Of a DNA stretch of 64,000 bases, positions 42,903 through 51,924 are shown one piece after another. The notes beneath the pieces are model-generated. The model saw only the letters and a program-made list of their open reading frames with translations. It ran no database searches and had not been told where the DNA came from. The stretch's first letter is position 1. Every line of letters begins with the position of its first letter. A program made the position numbers and the translations under genes. This stretch comes from Deinococcales bacterium (lineage in GTDB: Bacteria > Deinococcota > Deinococci > Deinococcales > JAAFIG01): positions 62,001 to 126,000 of the forward strand of contig JAAFIG010000003.1 in assembly GCA_013298595.1 (NCBI GenBank). The letters run 5' to 3'.

Positions 42903-43298
42903 TTACGAGCGGCGCAAGAACCAAGTTAAACCCAAAGCTAAAACCCCAACCAGTCCTGCCACCAACACCATGATATTGCGAACAAACTCGAGGGTTTTCC
43001 ATTGCAACGGATAGATATTCTTCTCGAGTAAATACGTTTCGGAAACCATTTTTGCCCCATCTGGACTTGTACCTGCAACAAAAGCTTGTTCATCAAAAAT
43101 CAGTAAGCGTTGCGGCGAACCAATCGGCGTACCCGCTTCGCCGAGTAGCGCAGCTAAATCGGCTGGGTGCGGGTCTATGCGTTGCACATTGACTGCTCGA
43201 GATTCAAACCAAGCCCCAAAACCCAATGCCAGCACCACAGTGATACTGGCAAGGATAGCAACCACTCGAGCCGATTTAAGCCAAAAGGGCTTTTTCAT
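42903..43298 (-). CDS. Small membrane protein, two helices with an extracytoplasmic domain
   Basis: A 131-residue protein with an N-terminal helix (about 12-32), a periplasmic part of about 70 residues, and a C-terminal helix (about 108-127). Family unknown. Its ATG overlaps the stop of the upstream YceI-like gene (ATGA), so the two form a unit. Confidence 0.65.
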   Translation of the reverse strand: MKKPFWLKSARVVAILASITVVLALGFGAWFESRAVNVQRIDPHPADLAALLGEAGTPIGSPQRLLIFDEQAFVAGTSPDGAKMVSETYLLEKNIYPLQWKTLEFVRNIMVLVAGLVGVLALGLTWFLRRS

Positions 43299-43873
43299 TG
43301 ATTACTGGCAAAAACATTCAGTGTCACAGTTGGAGTTTGCGACACAGCAGGCGAGCTGATCTTAACCCCGAAATCTGGCAGGTTAATTTGGAATCGGGTA
43401 CGAAGATTAACCACATCGCCTTGCAAACCAAGTTCCTTTGTGGCAGCACTCGCCTCGAGTAAACGCAAGGTCGCAGGAATAGTTAAAACAATGGTTTTGC
43501 CGCTCATGCTCATACGCCCCACTATTTCGTAATCATCACCGCTTTTATGGGTCACTTTAGTGGTTTCAAAACGAATCTGAGGATGCTGATTAAAGTTCAT
43601 GTACTTATCGCTTTTCATGTTGCTATCACGCCCACCAATACCCGTGGTGATGCTTAACGCATCCACAGTGATGCTACCACTACCTGTTTTCGCACCAGCA
43701 TCAAAACGAATTTCACCCGTTACCTTACTGGTACGCCCAGTGAAATTCTCAACACTGGTATTGTTTTCCACTGTCGCAAGGTTGCGAGTACCGCCAACCT
43801 TAAAAGTTTGTGTGGCTGCTAACACCGAACCCAGCAACAACGCACCAAAAACCAAAGCCAAAGTTGTTTTCAT
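43295..43873 (-). CDS. YceI-like lipid-binding secreted protein
   Basis: A 192-residue protein with a signal peptide ending in VLAATQ. The pattern FTGRTSKVTGEIRFD, the GSITVDALSITTGIGGRDSNMKSDKYMNF block and HPQIRFETTKV are hallmarks of the YceI beta-barrel that binds isoprenoid or lipid molecules in the periplasm. The start is set at the signal peptide Met (43873), five residues inside the open frame. Confidence 0.9.
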   Translation of the reverse strand: MKTTLALVFGALLLGSVLAATQTFKVGGTRNLATVENNTSVENFTGRTSKVTGEIRFDAGAKTGSGSITVDALSITTGIGGRDSNMKSDKYMNFNQHPQIRFETTKVTHKSGDDYEIVGRMSMSGKTIVLTIPATLRLLEASAATKELGLQGDVVNLRTRFQINLPDFGVKISSPAVSQTPTVTLNVFASNQ

Positions 43874-44438
43874 AAAACCTCCAAACAAATACGTATAGCG
43901 ATTAACTCGAGCGGATCAATTGAAAGCAGACAAGGAAAAGTTGTGCAACGAGGTTTCTCGAGAATCAATAGCTTTACTTTTCCAAATTAACACTATTATT
44001 TTGAGTGAACTCAAAATAATTTACAGCAAGGTACAACCTAGTTGGCGTGTCACTCAATGAACATTCAGCATGTAGCCCCAAAGCAAATCTCACGTTTTTC
44101 ACAAGAAAATAAAACATATCTCAGCTGATCTGAACGCACAAAACCATTCAGCAAATCCCTAAAGAGCATAAAATCCTCAGTCCGTGAATCTTGATAATAC
44201 TGGTGATGCTCAGCGATATTGACACTATGCTCGTCTTGAGGTGATGCGTTTTTGCTACAATCAACAAACAACCCCAGGCTCGAGACAAAGCCGTGAGACT
44301 CGAGAAAATTTTGGAATTTCGGTGCAGTAAAATTGGAGCCGAAAAGCGACTAATGGCATATCATAAGTGCAATCGAATCAACTCAACAGCTAGCACTTAG
44401 TCGTTGAATGCGAAACGTGTACCTGTAACATTAAGCAG
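43874..44438. other. AT-rich intergenic region, no supported gene
   Basis: About 565 bases. A 68-codon minus-strand frame exists at 44065-44271 but has no Shine-Dalgarno or recognisable domain and I do not call it. A small inverted repeat AACACTATTATTTTGAG/CTCAAAATAATTTAC lies at about 43989-44021. CTCGAG is scarcer here than in flanking genes. Confidence 0.4.
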
Positions 44439-45497
44439 TTAGTCATTATTTTGTTTTGGTTCGACAAGAATTATATCTTCTGCATTTGAGTCGCTCGCTA
44501 CAAAAAGCTCAGGAGTATCTTCTTCTGGTATTCCTTCAAGTGCGAGGGCAGCTTTTGCTTGCGAAAATGCTTGACTCAAATGTTTTCCAAATCCAATGGC
44601 AGAATAAAATTGTGCCGCAAAAATTCGGGCTGCCTCATCTCCAATAGCTGTACTCATCCCAATTGCAGCACGAACCGATTTCACACAAAGCTCTGCCTGA
44701 TCTCGAGAAAAGCAAGTATTGAAATACACCAGCTGAACATTTGAACCAGCTGCAATGGTTTGGACTATTGCCTCTTTGGAGACAAGTTTTGCATTGCCCA
44801 TTTCATCTTGGAAAACTATCTCGTTATTTGGAGACCCATGTCCACTAAAATGAACAATACTAGGATTACACTCATTGATTGCTTGTAAAACGTCTAAGGG
44901 TCGAACTGCCCAACGTGATTCAAGCACAACAGAATCTCGATGTTCTGATTTCCTAATCATCTCCCCAATAGCTCGAACTTCTTCATCGAGTCGCAGATTA
45001 TTTTGGTCTATCGGGTTAGATGCCAGAAAAAGCACAGTAATTTTTTTCTTGGGTTGCACAAGTTGGCGAATTGCTAAATTTGCCGTGTTGTGCATTCTTT
45101 GGTGATTTGCTAGTTTCACATTTATTGTTCTGAGATTATTTTGTTGTTGAGAATCACGATTTTTTCGTTCACGCTCTGCACGCTCAGCTTCATTTTGTTT
45201 AGCTCGAGCAAGCTTTTCTTCTGCTCGAGCTAAATCTTGATGTTCGCGAGCAATTCTTGATTCATAATCTGCAACAGACTGTTCATAACGTACTGCATCA
45301 TTTTCGTATCGCGCAGCATTCGTTAAATATGATTTAACTGAAGATAAATTTGAACTACGAGAAGCCGATTGTTTCTCGGAAACAGCCCTTTTTCGGGCAT
45401 CTGCCACGCGGGAGGCTTCACCGGCTTTATCTTTTTGGAGTGAGGTTATTTTTTCTCTATGTCGTTGAACATCACGTTGAAGGCTATCCGTAAACAT
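44439..45497 (-). CDS. CHAT-domain (caspase-like) protein with N-terminal coiled coil
   Basis: A 352-residue protein. Residues about 8-125 are a long charged coiled coil; residues 150-350 are a CHAT peptidase domain: TVLFLASNP strand, the His in VHFSGHGS (His220) and the Cys in YFNTCFSR (Cys262) form the caspase-type dyad. CHAT proteases are used in antiphage and programmed-death pathways, usually with a sensor or substrate gene nearby; none is evident here. The ATG at 45497 has an AGGAGA Shine-Dalgarno. CTCGAG is rarer in it (three sites in about 1.06 kb), hinting at later acquisition. Confidence 0.85.
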   Translation of the reverse strand: MFTDSLQRDVQRHREKITSLQKDKAGEASRVADARKRAVSEKQSASRSSNLSSVKSYLTNAARYENDAVRYEQSVADYESRIAREHQDLARAEEKLARAKQNEAERAERERKNRDSQQQNNLRTINVKLANHQRMHNTANLAIRQLVQPKKKITVLFLASNPIDQNNLRLDEEVRAIGEMIRKSEHRDSVVLESRWAVRPLDVLQAINECNPSIVHFSGHGSPNNEIVFQDEMGNAKLVSKEAIVQTIAAGSNVQLVYFNTCFSRDQAELCVKSVRAAIGMSTAIGDEAARIFAAQFYSAIGFGKHLSQAFSQAKAALALEGIPEEDTPELFVASDSNAEDIILVEPKQNND

Positions 45498-45941
45498 CTT
45501 GTGTATCTCCTGTCTGGCAAATTCTGCGACCATGCACTTATAGTCGATTCAGTGTATGTCTAAATTGCTATTCTGTCTACTGCGTATTTTGGCTTACTAT
45601 TCTTTCGGAATTTTAGTTAAAGTCTTTCAGATCGCAAGAATTAGGAAACTCGAGGTTAATCACACCATCCTCGAGTTTCTTTTTGAAATTATGCAGCAAT
45701 TAAACAATTTTGCAAAGCAAAAACACGCTTACCATTTCCATTTCAAAACTCAAACCATTCGCCAAATTTCATTAGCATTCGCATATCGCCAGAAACGCGT
45801 AGCTTGCCAGTCATCATGACTCAAGTCCCAACTAACCTGCCCTCGAGTCCTTTTTCAAAAATCAACAAAATCGCTTTTTCTTACAAACGGTCAAGCCGTC
45901 TGCAACATCAAACAACCGTATCATTTTCTGGCTACTGACTT
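45498..45941. other. Intergenic region, no supported gene
   Basis: About 440 bases. An 87-codon plus-strand frame at 45556-45819 has no domain, Shine-Dalgarno or promoter that I can recognise and is left uncalled. Sequence before it might hold the CHAT gene's promoter. Confidence 0.35.
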
Positions 45942-46907
45942 TCACGTCTCGAGAATTCGTTGTTCTATTTCGGTTGCACCTGTCTCGAGAACCCATGTTT
46001 CAAAATTTGTAAACTGCGCTTTGAATTGCGTGATGAACGCACCTAAAGCTTTCCCCTCGAGTTCTGGTCGTAAACGCATAACCAACTGCCCACTAAATTT
46101 TTCGGCAAAGGCTATGGCTTGTTGCTCGAGGCTTTGCTGTTGTTTTATTTGCTCAAGCAGCTTACTTTCTGGGAAAGCATTTGCAATAAACTCGATGTAT
46201 GCGTGTCGCTCGAGGAAATCTACGCGCTTTTGAATGTTATTTTGCACCAAGAAATCATGAAATCGTTGCATAGTCGGGCGCGTCTCGAGACGTTTCTCGA
46301 GCTTGATGATGCTTTCATCAAAATAAGGTGCAACACTAAAGTACTTACTTTCAATCACCCAGTTAAACATTTGATCTAAGGTGTCAAAACCTTGTTGCCA
46401 CGGGGTAGCATCTAACCCCAGAAACTCGAGAATCTGCTGCATATCGGTGCTGACTGGTAAATCTTGCTTGTAATGCTCGTTAGAGGCTCGGCGGTACATG
46501 TACGACAAACCGAACTCGCCGTATTTCAAGTTAAATCGGCGAAAAATTTTGCCAATAATATTGCCCAGATCATTAAAACTCATGTAATTGTACATTGGCT
46601 CGAGGTGCTGTGGTTCGACACTAAAAAAATCCACTTGCAATTCTTTGTAGACCGTACTAAACACATGCCCAACAATTCTGGTTTGGGTTATCCCAAGTTC
46701 TTTGGCAATTTCAAAACGCAAACTTTGCCAATCGGCTCGAGTAGACACCAGAATGTCCATATCCCCAAAATCGGGTTTAGACGCGTAAAAACGCGGAATA
46801 CGAAAGCCAGTACCCAGTTTTTGCTCGAGGTACACTCGCAATTCGTTTTCGCGCTCGAGATACGCAGCCCGTGGCATTCTTGGTAAGTTAAAAAGGTTTC
46901 CACCCAT
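45942..46907 (-). CDS. DNA-polymerase-beta-like nucleotidyltransferase
   Basis: A 321-residue protein with a pol-beta nucleotidyltransferase core: FGDMDILVS (the G-D-x-D acidic pair, about residue 49) and the third acidic residue in ELQVDFFSV (about residue 95), followed by a helical C-terminal half. Function is unknown; relatives add nucleotides to RNA, proteins or small molecules, and some act as toxins or in phage defence. It is not next to a HEPN partner. The start follows a weak ribosome site. Confidence 0.75.
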   Translation of the reverse strand: MGGNLFNLPRMPRAAYLERENELRVYLEQKLGTGFRIPRFYASKPDFGDMDILVSTRADWQSLRFEIAKELGITQTRIVGHVFSTVYKELQVDFFSVEPQHLEPMYNYMSFNDLGNIIGKIFRRFNLKYGEFGLSYMYRRASNEHYKQDLPVSTDMQQILEFLGLDATPWQQGFDTLDQMFNWVIESKYFSVAPYFDESIIKLEKRLETRPTMQRFHDFLVQNNIQKRVDFLERHAYIEFIANAFPESKLLEQIKQQQSLEQQAIAFAEKFSGQLVMRLRPELEGKALGAFITQFKAQFTNFETWVLETGATEIEQRILET

Positions 46908-46947
46908 GAAAAGCAGTTTACTCGAGCCTACCGATCAGCCACATGGT

Positions 46948-46953
46948 TAAAAT
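46948..46953 (+). promoter_or_regulatory. Leaderless -10 hexamer
   Basis: TAAAAT ends 5 nt before the ATG at 46959 and no Shine-Dalgarno is present, implying transcription starting at the start codon. Confidence 0.45.
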
Positions 46954-46958
46954 AGCGT

Positions 46959-47369
46959 ATGTACTACTTCTCCCACAGCCTCGAGATTCGCTTTCGGGAC
47001 ATCGACGCATTAGGGCATGTCAACAACGCCGTGTACTTATCCTACATCGAACAAACCCGAGCCAAATACCTCGAGGGTTTAGGTTTGCGCGGTTCGCATC
47101 CAACTACGATTTTAGTTGGCAACGAAATAGATTATCTTCGCCCAGTGTTGCTGCATGAAAGTCTCGAGGTGAAAATGCGTTGCACAGAGATTGGACGTAA
47201 AAGCCTCAAGTTTGAATACGAAATTCATGCCAACAACGAACTAGCCGCTCGAGCCAAAAGTACCCATGTTTGGTTTGATTTTGCAGCCAATACCAGTGTG
47301 CCTGTATCACCCGAAGCCATTGCCAAACTCGAGGCACTCGAACAAAAAAAGCTAGTCGCTAGAAGCTAG
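46959..47369 (+). CDS. Acyl-CoA thioesterase, YbgC/4HBT hotdog family
   Basis: A 136-residue hotdog-fold protein with the 4-hydroxybenzoyl-CoA thioesterase signature RFRDIDALGHVNNAVYLSYIEQTRAKYLE, including the catalytic Asp and the H-V-N-N segment. It hydrolyses acyl-CoA thioesters; chain specificity is unknown. It precedes an SDR gene by 18 nt on the same strand. Confidence 0.92.
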   Translation: MYYFSHSLEIRFRDIDALGHVNNAVYLSYIEQTRAKYLEGLGLRGSHPTTILVGNEIDYLRPVLLHESLEVKMRCTEIGRKSLKFEYEIHANNELAARAKSTHVWFDFAANTSVPVSPEAIAKLEALEQKKLVARS

Positions 47370-47376
47370 AAGCTGT

Positions 47377-47382
47377 TAAGCT
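47377..47382 (+). promoter_or_regulatory. Leaderless -10 hexamer before the SDR gene
   Basis: TAAGCT (TANNNT) ends 5 nt before the ATG at 47388. The short direct repeat GCTAGAAGCTAGAAGCT lies just upstream. Confidence 0.35.
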
Positions 47383-47387
47383 ATGGT

Positions 47388-48170
47388 ATGTCTTATAAAA
47401 ACCTGTTTTCGCTCGAGGGTAAAACCGCCGTAGTGGTTGGCGCAGCCAGTGGTATTGGTCAAGCAGCTGCCAAAGGACTGGCAGATTTTGGCGCAAAAGT
47501 CATTGTGGCAGACATGAATCTCGAGGGTGCAAATACCACCGCCCAAATGATTCGAGAGGCTGGTGGCACTGCCGAAGTTCGCATTGCCAATTTATCGGAT
47601 GCCTCGAGTGTCACCGCGCTGTTTGATGGTTTAGAAAAAGTCGATGTGATGGTTTGCACCCCAGCTATCAATGTTCGCAAGCGTTTACTGGATTACACCG
47701 ATGAAGAATTTGACAAAGTGGTTGGCTTAAACCTCAAAGGGAATTTTCGCTTACTGCGCGAAGCAGGACGCTTCATGAAAAACCAAGGCTCTGGCGGCAG
47801 CATCATTGTTTTCTCGAGCATCCGCAGTTTAGTGGTCGAACCCGGACAAGGCATTTATGCCGCCACCAAAGCAGGCGTACTGCAAATTGTCAAAACCTTA
47901 GCAGCCGAACTTGCCGAGTACGGCGTGCGCGTCAATGCAATTGGACCCGGTGTGGTCAATACGCCATTAACTGCACCAATCAAAGCCAATAAAGAATGGT
48001 ACGAAGCGTACTCGAGAAAAAGTGCTTTGGGACGCTGGGCAGAGGTAGATGAAATGGTCGGACCTGTTATTTACCTCGCCAGTCAAGCCTCGAGTTTTGT
48101 GACTGGAACTATTCATTTTGTGGATGGTGGTTGGACTGCAATAGATGGACGATTTACCCCGCCTTTGTAA
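47388..48170 (+). CDS. Short-chain dehydrogenase/reductase
   Basis: A 260-residue classical SDR: NAD(P)-binding GAASGIGQAA, catalytic Ser in IVFSSIRS, Tyr and Lys in YAATKAGV, and the C-terminal FVDGGWTAIDG. An acidic residue after strand 2 (VADMN) suggests NAD(H) preference. The substrate is unknown. It lies after the thioesterase gene; a shared catabolic role is possible. Confidence 0.93.
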   Translation: MSYKNLFSLEGKTAVVVGAASGIGQAAAKGLADFGAKVIVADMNLEGANTTAQMIREAGGTAEVRIANLSDASSVTALFDGLEKVDVMVCTPAINVRKRLLDYTDEEFDKVVGLNLKGNFRLLREAGRFMKNQGSGGSIIVFSSIRSLVVEPGQGIYAATKAGVLQIVKTLAAELAEYGVRVNAIGPGVVNTPLTAPIKANKEWYEAYSRKSALGRWAEVDEMVGPVIYLASQASSFVTGTIHFVDGGWTAIDGRFTPPL

Positions 48171-48181
48171 GGAAGGAAATG

Positions 48182-48595
48182 ATGTTGAGCTGGCATGTTA
48201 TGCCTAAAAATTGGTATTCTAGGGGCGATTTTTATCTGAAAAGTGCTTCAAATTGCTTCTTTCCAGATTTCAATATTCAGTATGAATTACTTTCATATTT
48301 TGAAACGGAAAAGATTAAAATTGATGATTACGATGGTGCATCTTTTTATGACACCGACCTAGACGAATTTGAAACTAAAATAAAAGCATCCTTTGCAGTT
48401 TTTTCAGATTATCCTGAATCTTGGAAAGTTCCTGCGTCTTTTTCAAAATTTAATCCAACAACTCAGAAACATGAAACGTTCCTTCATTTGTATACACTCG
48501 AGAAAAAAATTGTTATGGAATTATTCCAAAAAACTCTTGAAATGATCTCGGAAGCTCGAACAATAAATGCAGGAATTTATTTTTTGGGTGATTGA
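48182..48595 (+). CDS. AT-rich hypothetical protein
   Basis: About 137 residues, acidic and rich in Phe, Tyr, Lys and Glu, no signal or membrane segment, no recognised domain. A GGAAGG Shine-Dalgarno at 48171-48176 supports the ATG at 48182 (an ATG at 48179 is adjacent). Its base composition is clearly more AT-rich than its neighbours and it has one CTCGAG, suggesting recent transfer. Confidence 0.55.
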   Translation: MLSWHVMPKNWYSRGDFYLKSASNCFFPDFNIQYELLSYFETEKIKIDDYDGASFYDTDLDEFETKIKASFAVFSDYPESWKVPASFSKFNPTTQKHETFLHLYTLEKKIVMELFQKTLEMISEARTINAGIYFLGD

Positions 48596-48730
48596 CAAAC
48601 TAAACTCACTTTGCATTTGGTGAAACGCCTGCTGAGTTTTTACGTGAACTCGAGATTGCAAAGAGCTTATAGTTAGCTGAAAAAGAAGTAGCTTTAAAAA
48701 TTTCTCAGCTAAATTCAAACAGTCTCGAGG

Positions 48731-48736
48731 CATAAT
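48731..48736 (+). promoter_or_regulatory. Leaderless -10 hexamer
   Basis: CATAAT ends 5 nt before the ATG at 48742, with no Shine-Dalgarno between. Confidence 0.4.
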
Positions 48737-48741
48737 AAAGC

Positions 48742-49860
48742 ATGGACATTGCTGCCCTCAAAAAAGAAGCGAAGTCAAAGAAAACCCCGCCACATCGTTT
48801 ATCGGAATTAGCTCGATTTGTCGATGCTGGTGTGCAAACTGCTGTGGCAAATAATCCGAGCGCACCACCTGATGCCCTCGAGTATTTAGGCGGGCATGGC
48901 AAATTTATGATTCTCAAAGCTGTGGCAAAAAACCCGAGTGCGCCAAATGCAGTGCTCGAGCGTCTAGCGGTGCATAAGCAACTCAGTGTACGTGAGGCAT
49001 TACTCGAGCATCCACAACTGCCACCAAAAGCACTCGAGGCTTTGGCACTTGATCTCGAGTTAAAAGGTTTTTACTTTGTAGCTAAGCAAAAACAAAACCT
49101 CGAGTTAGCACCAAAGGCTGTGGAGCGATTATTGCGAAGTTCTGATGTTGGTCGTCGGGCTGGTGTGGCAAGTTATTTGAAACTGAGCGCAGCTTGGTTA
49201 CAGCAGTTATTGGCAGACCCCGAACCCGAAGTAAAAGCTTCTTTAACCCGCAATGATGCTGTGCCGCTGGCTGTACATGAAGATATTTTGTATCAGGCTG
49301 ATGTTCCAACTCGAGGTTTAGCTATTTATCGTGGTGCTTGGACTTCAACACAACTCGAGCCTTTAGCAACGGATCCCAACCCTGTGATTCGTGCGGCGGT
49401 GGTCGGTAATCGGACATTACCACTAGAATTTCAGATTCAATTATCTCGAGATACTGATGTGCGAGTTCGCGCGAGTGTTGCCAAAAGACTTTCTTGGCTA
49501 TCATTACCTAAAGAGATCGCTCAAGTCCTAACAAATGATCTCGAGCCGTGGGTTCGGGCTGGTGTTGCCACCAACACAGCCGATGCTCAACTGCTAAACA
49601 CCCTTGCCCAAGATCAACATGTGACTGTGCGTTTTTGCGTAGCTTGCAATTGGAAAACACCGACTAAAACACTCGAGATATTAGCCAAGGATGCGGACGC
49701 AACTACTTTCAAATATCATCATGACCAATATGGCAAAAACGAAGAAATTATGCACTTAACTGTTTCTGCTCGAGCAACATGGCATTTACAGCAACGCAAA
49801 AACCCTAAAATTGCCGAGAGTTTTAGTCACCCAGATATTGACGAGATTTTTGCTGTGTAA
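48742..49860 (+). CDS. Leucine-rich-repeat-variant / HEAT-like repeat protein
   Basis: A 372-residue protein built of about a dozen repeats of 22-26 residues, with pattern A-x-N-P-[SN]-x-P-x-x-x-L-x-x-L-A-x-x (for example VAKNPSAPNAVLERLA and VVGNRTLPLEFQIQLS), the signature of LRV (leucine-rich repeat variant) solenoids such as the Azotobacter protein. No Cys cluster for the LRV iron-sulfur cap is seen at the N-terminus. It probably is a protein-binding scaffold. It is convergent with the AAA ATPase gene, ending 3 nt away. Confidence 0.75.
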   Translation: MDIAALKKEAKSKKTPPHRLSELARFVDAGVQTAVANNPSAPPDALEYLGGHGKFMILKAVAKNPSAPNAVLERLAVHKQLSVREALLEHPQLPPKALEALALDLELKGFYFVAKQKQNLELAPKAVERLLRSSDVGRRAGVASYLKLSAAWLQQLLADPEPEVKASLTRNDAVPLAVHEDILYQADVPTRGLAIYRGAWTSTQLEPLATDPNPVIRAAVVGNRTLPLEFQIQLSRDTDVRVRASVAKRLSWLSLPKEIAQVLTNDLEPWVRAGVATNTADAQLLNTLAQDQHVTVRFCVACNWKTPTKTLEILAKDADATTFKYHHDQYGKNEEIMHLTVSARATWHLQQRKNPKIAESFSHPDIDEIFAV

Positions 49861-49862
49861 AT

Positions 49863-50582
49863 TCACTCGAGTAAATTGCGTAACCAGCGCTCTGGAGCGT
49901 TCAAAAAACTTTTCCAATCGCGCAGTAACTCGAGGTCTTGGCTGCTGCTTCCTCGGATGCCCCAAGCGCCAAACTCGAGAATACTGGCATTAGGTAACGA
50001 TAACAGTATAGGCGAATGCGTGGCGCAAAGCACTTGTGCTCCTCGAGCCGCTAAGTTGTGCAATAAGCCCAGCAATGCTAATTGCGATTGAAAAGATAAA
50101 GCGGTTTCGGGTTCGTCGAGTAAGTAAAAGCCGCTCGAGTCAAAGTGTTCGTTAAGAATATGCAGTAATCGCTCGCCGTGCGAACGAGAAGTGTATCCAC
50201 GTCCGTTGCGTTTGGCGCGAGTGGATTCTAAATCCGAAACCAATTCGGTCAGGGTGCTGGCTCGCAGGAAAAATCCTTCTGGCGAAGCTTCATTGGCAGT
50301 ACTGAGTTTGGTGTTCCATGCCAACGGTGCATCCTCGAGCGAGAGTTCTGTGCCTGTGCGCCGAAGGTATGGTGTAGCAGCCCCGACGCGTTTATACCGC
50401 ACGGCAATACTCTCAAGGACAGTGGTTTTGCCACTGCCATTCTCGCCAACAAAAAAAGTGATTGGACTCGAGAATCGCAAACCTCGAGCACGAATTTGTT
50501 CTACGGCTGGGATGTTGTACGGGTAAGCATTGGCTTGCCAAGGTTCGCCTTCGTATTGCAAAGCAAACAAGTGCAATTTCAA
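49863..50582 (-). CDS. AAA-type ATP-binding protein (ABC/SMC-like predicted ATPase)
   Basis: A 239-residue ABC-like ATPase with Walker A FFVGENGSGKTTVLES, signature-region SRSHGERLL, Walker B GFYLLDEPETALS and H-loop ATHSP. These single-domain predicted ATPases resemble OLD or SMC-type heads and several are found in defence loci, but others are housekeeping. No nuclease domain is fused and no TOPRIM gene is next to it. It overlaps the upstream epimerase gene by 4 nt. Confidence 0.85.
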   Translation of the reverse strand: MKLHLFALQYEGEPWQANAYPYNIPAVEQIRARGLRFSSPITFFVGENGSGKTTVLESIAVRYKRVGAATPYLRRTGTELSLEDAPLAWNTKLSTANEASPEGFFLRASTLTELVSDLESTRAKRNGRGYTSRSHGERLLHILNEHFDSSGFYLLDEPETALSFQSQLALLGLLHNLAARGAQVLCATHSPILLSLPNASILEFGAWGIRGSSSQDLELLRDWKSFLNAPERWLRNLLE

Positions 50583-51613
50583 GGCAGAACCTCGAGTGGA
50601 TTGAGTTTTTTGACAAAACCTGAGCGTTGTTTGACCAGTTCGCGTTCATCTTTAATGGCATCCACCCACATGTCCCGCGCACTGCGAAAAGACCAACCGA
50701 GTTCTCGCACAGCTTTATCAGCCACGTAATTAAGATGCACTCGTCCTGCGTCCACAATATCCCTCGAGAAAACCGCTGGCAGCCCAATAGCGCGTTGCAC
50801 TGGCTCGAGTAGCATAAACATGGCTTTCATAACAGGTACGGGTAAGTACGCCCTAAATTTTGCGCCACCTGCTTGGGTTTGCCAAATCTCGAGCATATCG
50901 CGGCGTGTGTGGGTTTGACCACAAAGAAAATAAGTTTCGGCTTTGCCTTTTTCGACTACTAAGGCAATCCCTTCGACCAAATCGCGGATGTCTACAAGGG
51001 TTAAGAACACATCTGGCGACCAAGCCAGCGGCGGCAATAATCCTTGCACGTATAAACGCAATAAATACCCAAACACCGAGTGATCGTTGGTACCAATAAC
51101 TGCACTTGGGCAGATAATCGAGAGTGGTGCGCCACTGCGTTGCAACTCGAGGGCAAAATTATGTGCCTCGGTTTTGCTGCGCTCGTAGGCTGTCAGAATT
51201 GGTGTGTTACGCATAAATGTTTCGTCTCGAGGGGTTGCGCCACTATCACCCAATGCCCAAATTGTTGAGATATGAATAATTTTTGCCACGTTTAATTCTC
51301 GAGCTAAGTTCAGCGTATTTTTCGTACCTTGCACATTCACTTCGGTCATACGGGCTTGCAAGGCAGCATCTGCGCCGAGTTCGTACAAACCCGCGTTGTG
51401 AATTACCACATCGGCTTGCTGCATTGGTTGGCGCATACTGGCAACTTCGAGCACATCGCCTTGAACCAGCGTTGCACCCATGCCAGCAATTTGCTTTGCT
51501 GGCACACTGTTCGGGTTTCGTACCAGCACCGACACAGCCCAACCTCGAGCAAGGAGCACCTTTGTCAGTGCCTGACCAATAAACCCAGTACCGCCAGTTA
51601 AAAACACACGCAT
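50579..51613 (-). CDS. NAD(P)-dependent epimerase / dihydroflavonol-reductase-like SDR
   Basis: A 344-residue extended SDR: nucleotide-binding FLTGGTGFIGQAL at the N-terminus, VIHNAGLYELG, and Tyr/Lys pair in TAYERSKTEAHNF. Related to hopanoid-associated sugar epimerase HpnA and dihydroflavonol 4-reductase. The substrate is unknown. Its end overlaps the ATPase start (ATGA). Confidence 0.9.
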   Translation of the reverse strand: MRVFLTGGTGFIGQALTKVLLARGWAVSVLVRNPNSVPAKQIAGMGATLVQGDVLEVASMRQPMQQADVVIHNAGLYELGADAALQARMTEVNVQGTKNTLNLARELNVAKIIHISTIWALGDSGATPRDETFMRNTPILTAYERSKTEAHNFALELQRSGAPLSIICPSAVIGTNDHSVFGYLLRLYVQGLLPPLAWSPDVFLTLVDIRDLVEGIALVVEKGKAETYFLCGQTHTRRDMLEIWQTQAGGAKFRAYLPVPVMKAMFMLLEPVQRAIGLPAVFSRDIVDAGRVHLNYVADKAVRELGWSFRSARDMWVDAIKDERELVKQRSGFVKKLNPLEVLP

Positions 51614-51687
51614 GATGCTTAGTTTACCTCGGGACGATGATGATATTCGTCAAGAAAATCTTTGGACTTTCACGCAGTGCAAAAAAC

Positions 51688-51924
51688 TTAGAAAATCCCT
51701 CGAGCCACAATCGAAGCCACTCGAGCTTCGCTGATTGCACCTTTGGCTAGTTCTTTACCACTCGAGTCGGTCAGGACTGGGATTTCAAAAGCATACAATG
51801 CCATGCTTGGCGCATCCTCGAGGATATTTATTTCTGTGAACTCGAGTTTAGCTTGTTGCAGCAGCGCTTTGGCTTTGTCGCATAAGCCACAACCAGGTTT
51901 GCTGTACAAAATAAATTTAGTCAT
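51688..51924 (-). CDS. Glutaredoxin-family protein (DUF836-like)
   Basis: A 78-residue thioredoxin-fold protein with active-site CGLC in [16 protein letters not shown] and the cis-Pro in EIPVLTD. It likely handles dithiol exchange in the cytoplasm. The ATG at 51924 overlaps the stop of the upstream ABC ATPase gene by 8 nt, so it is the second gene of that unit. Confidence 0.88.
   Translation of the reverse strand: MTKFILYSKPGCGLCDKAKALLQQAKLEFTEINILEDAPSMALYAFEIPVLTDSSGKELAKGAISEARVASIVARGIF

Noticed and set aside
44065-44271. 68-codon minus-strand frame
   Set aside because: No ribosome site, domain or composition signal; left as intergenic.
45556-45819. 87-codon plus-strand frame
   Set aside because: No domain, promoter or ribosome site; overlaps the likely promoter region of the CHAT gene.
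49863-50582. Defence ATPase system with the LRV-repeat protein
   Set aside because: The genes are convergent, not co-transcribed, and no nuclease or other effector is adjacent.
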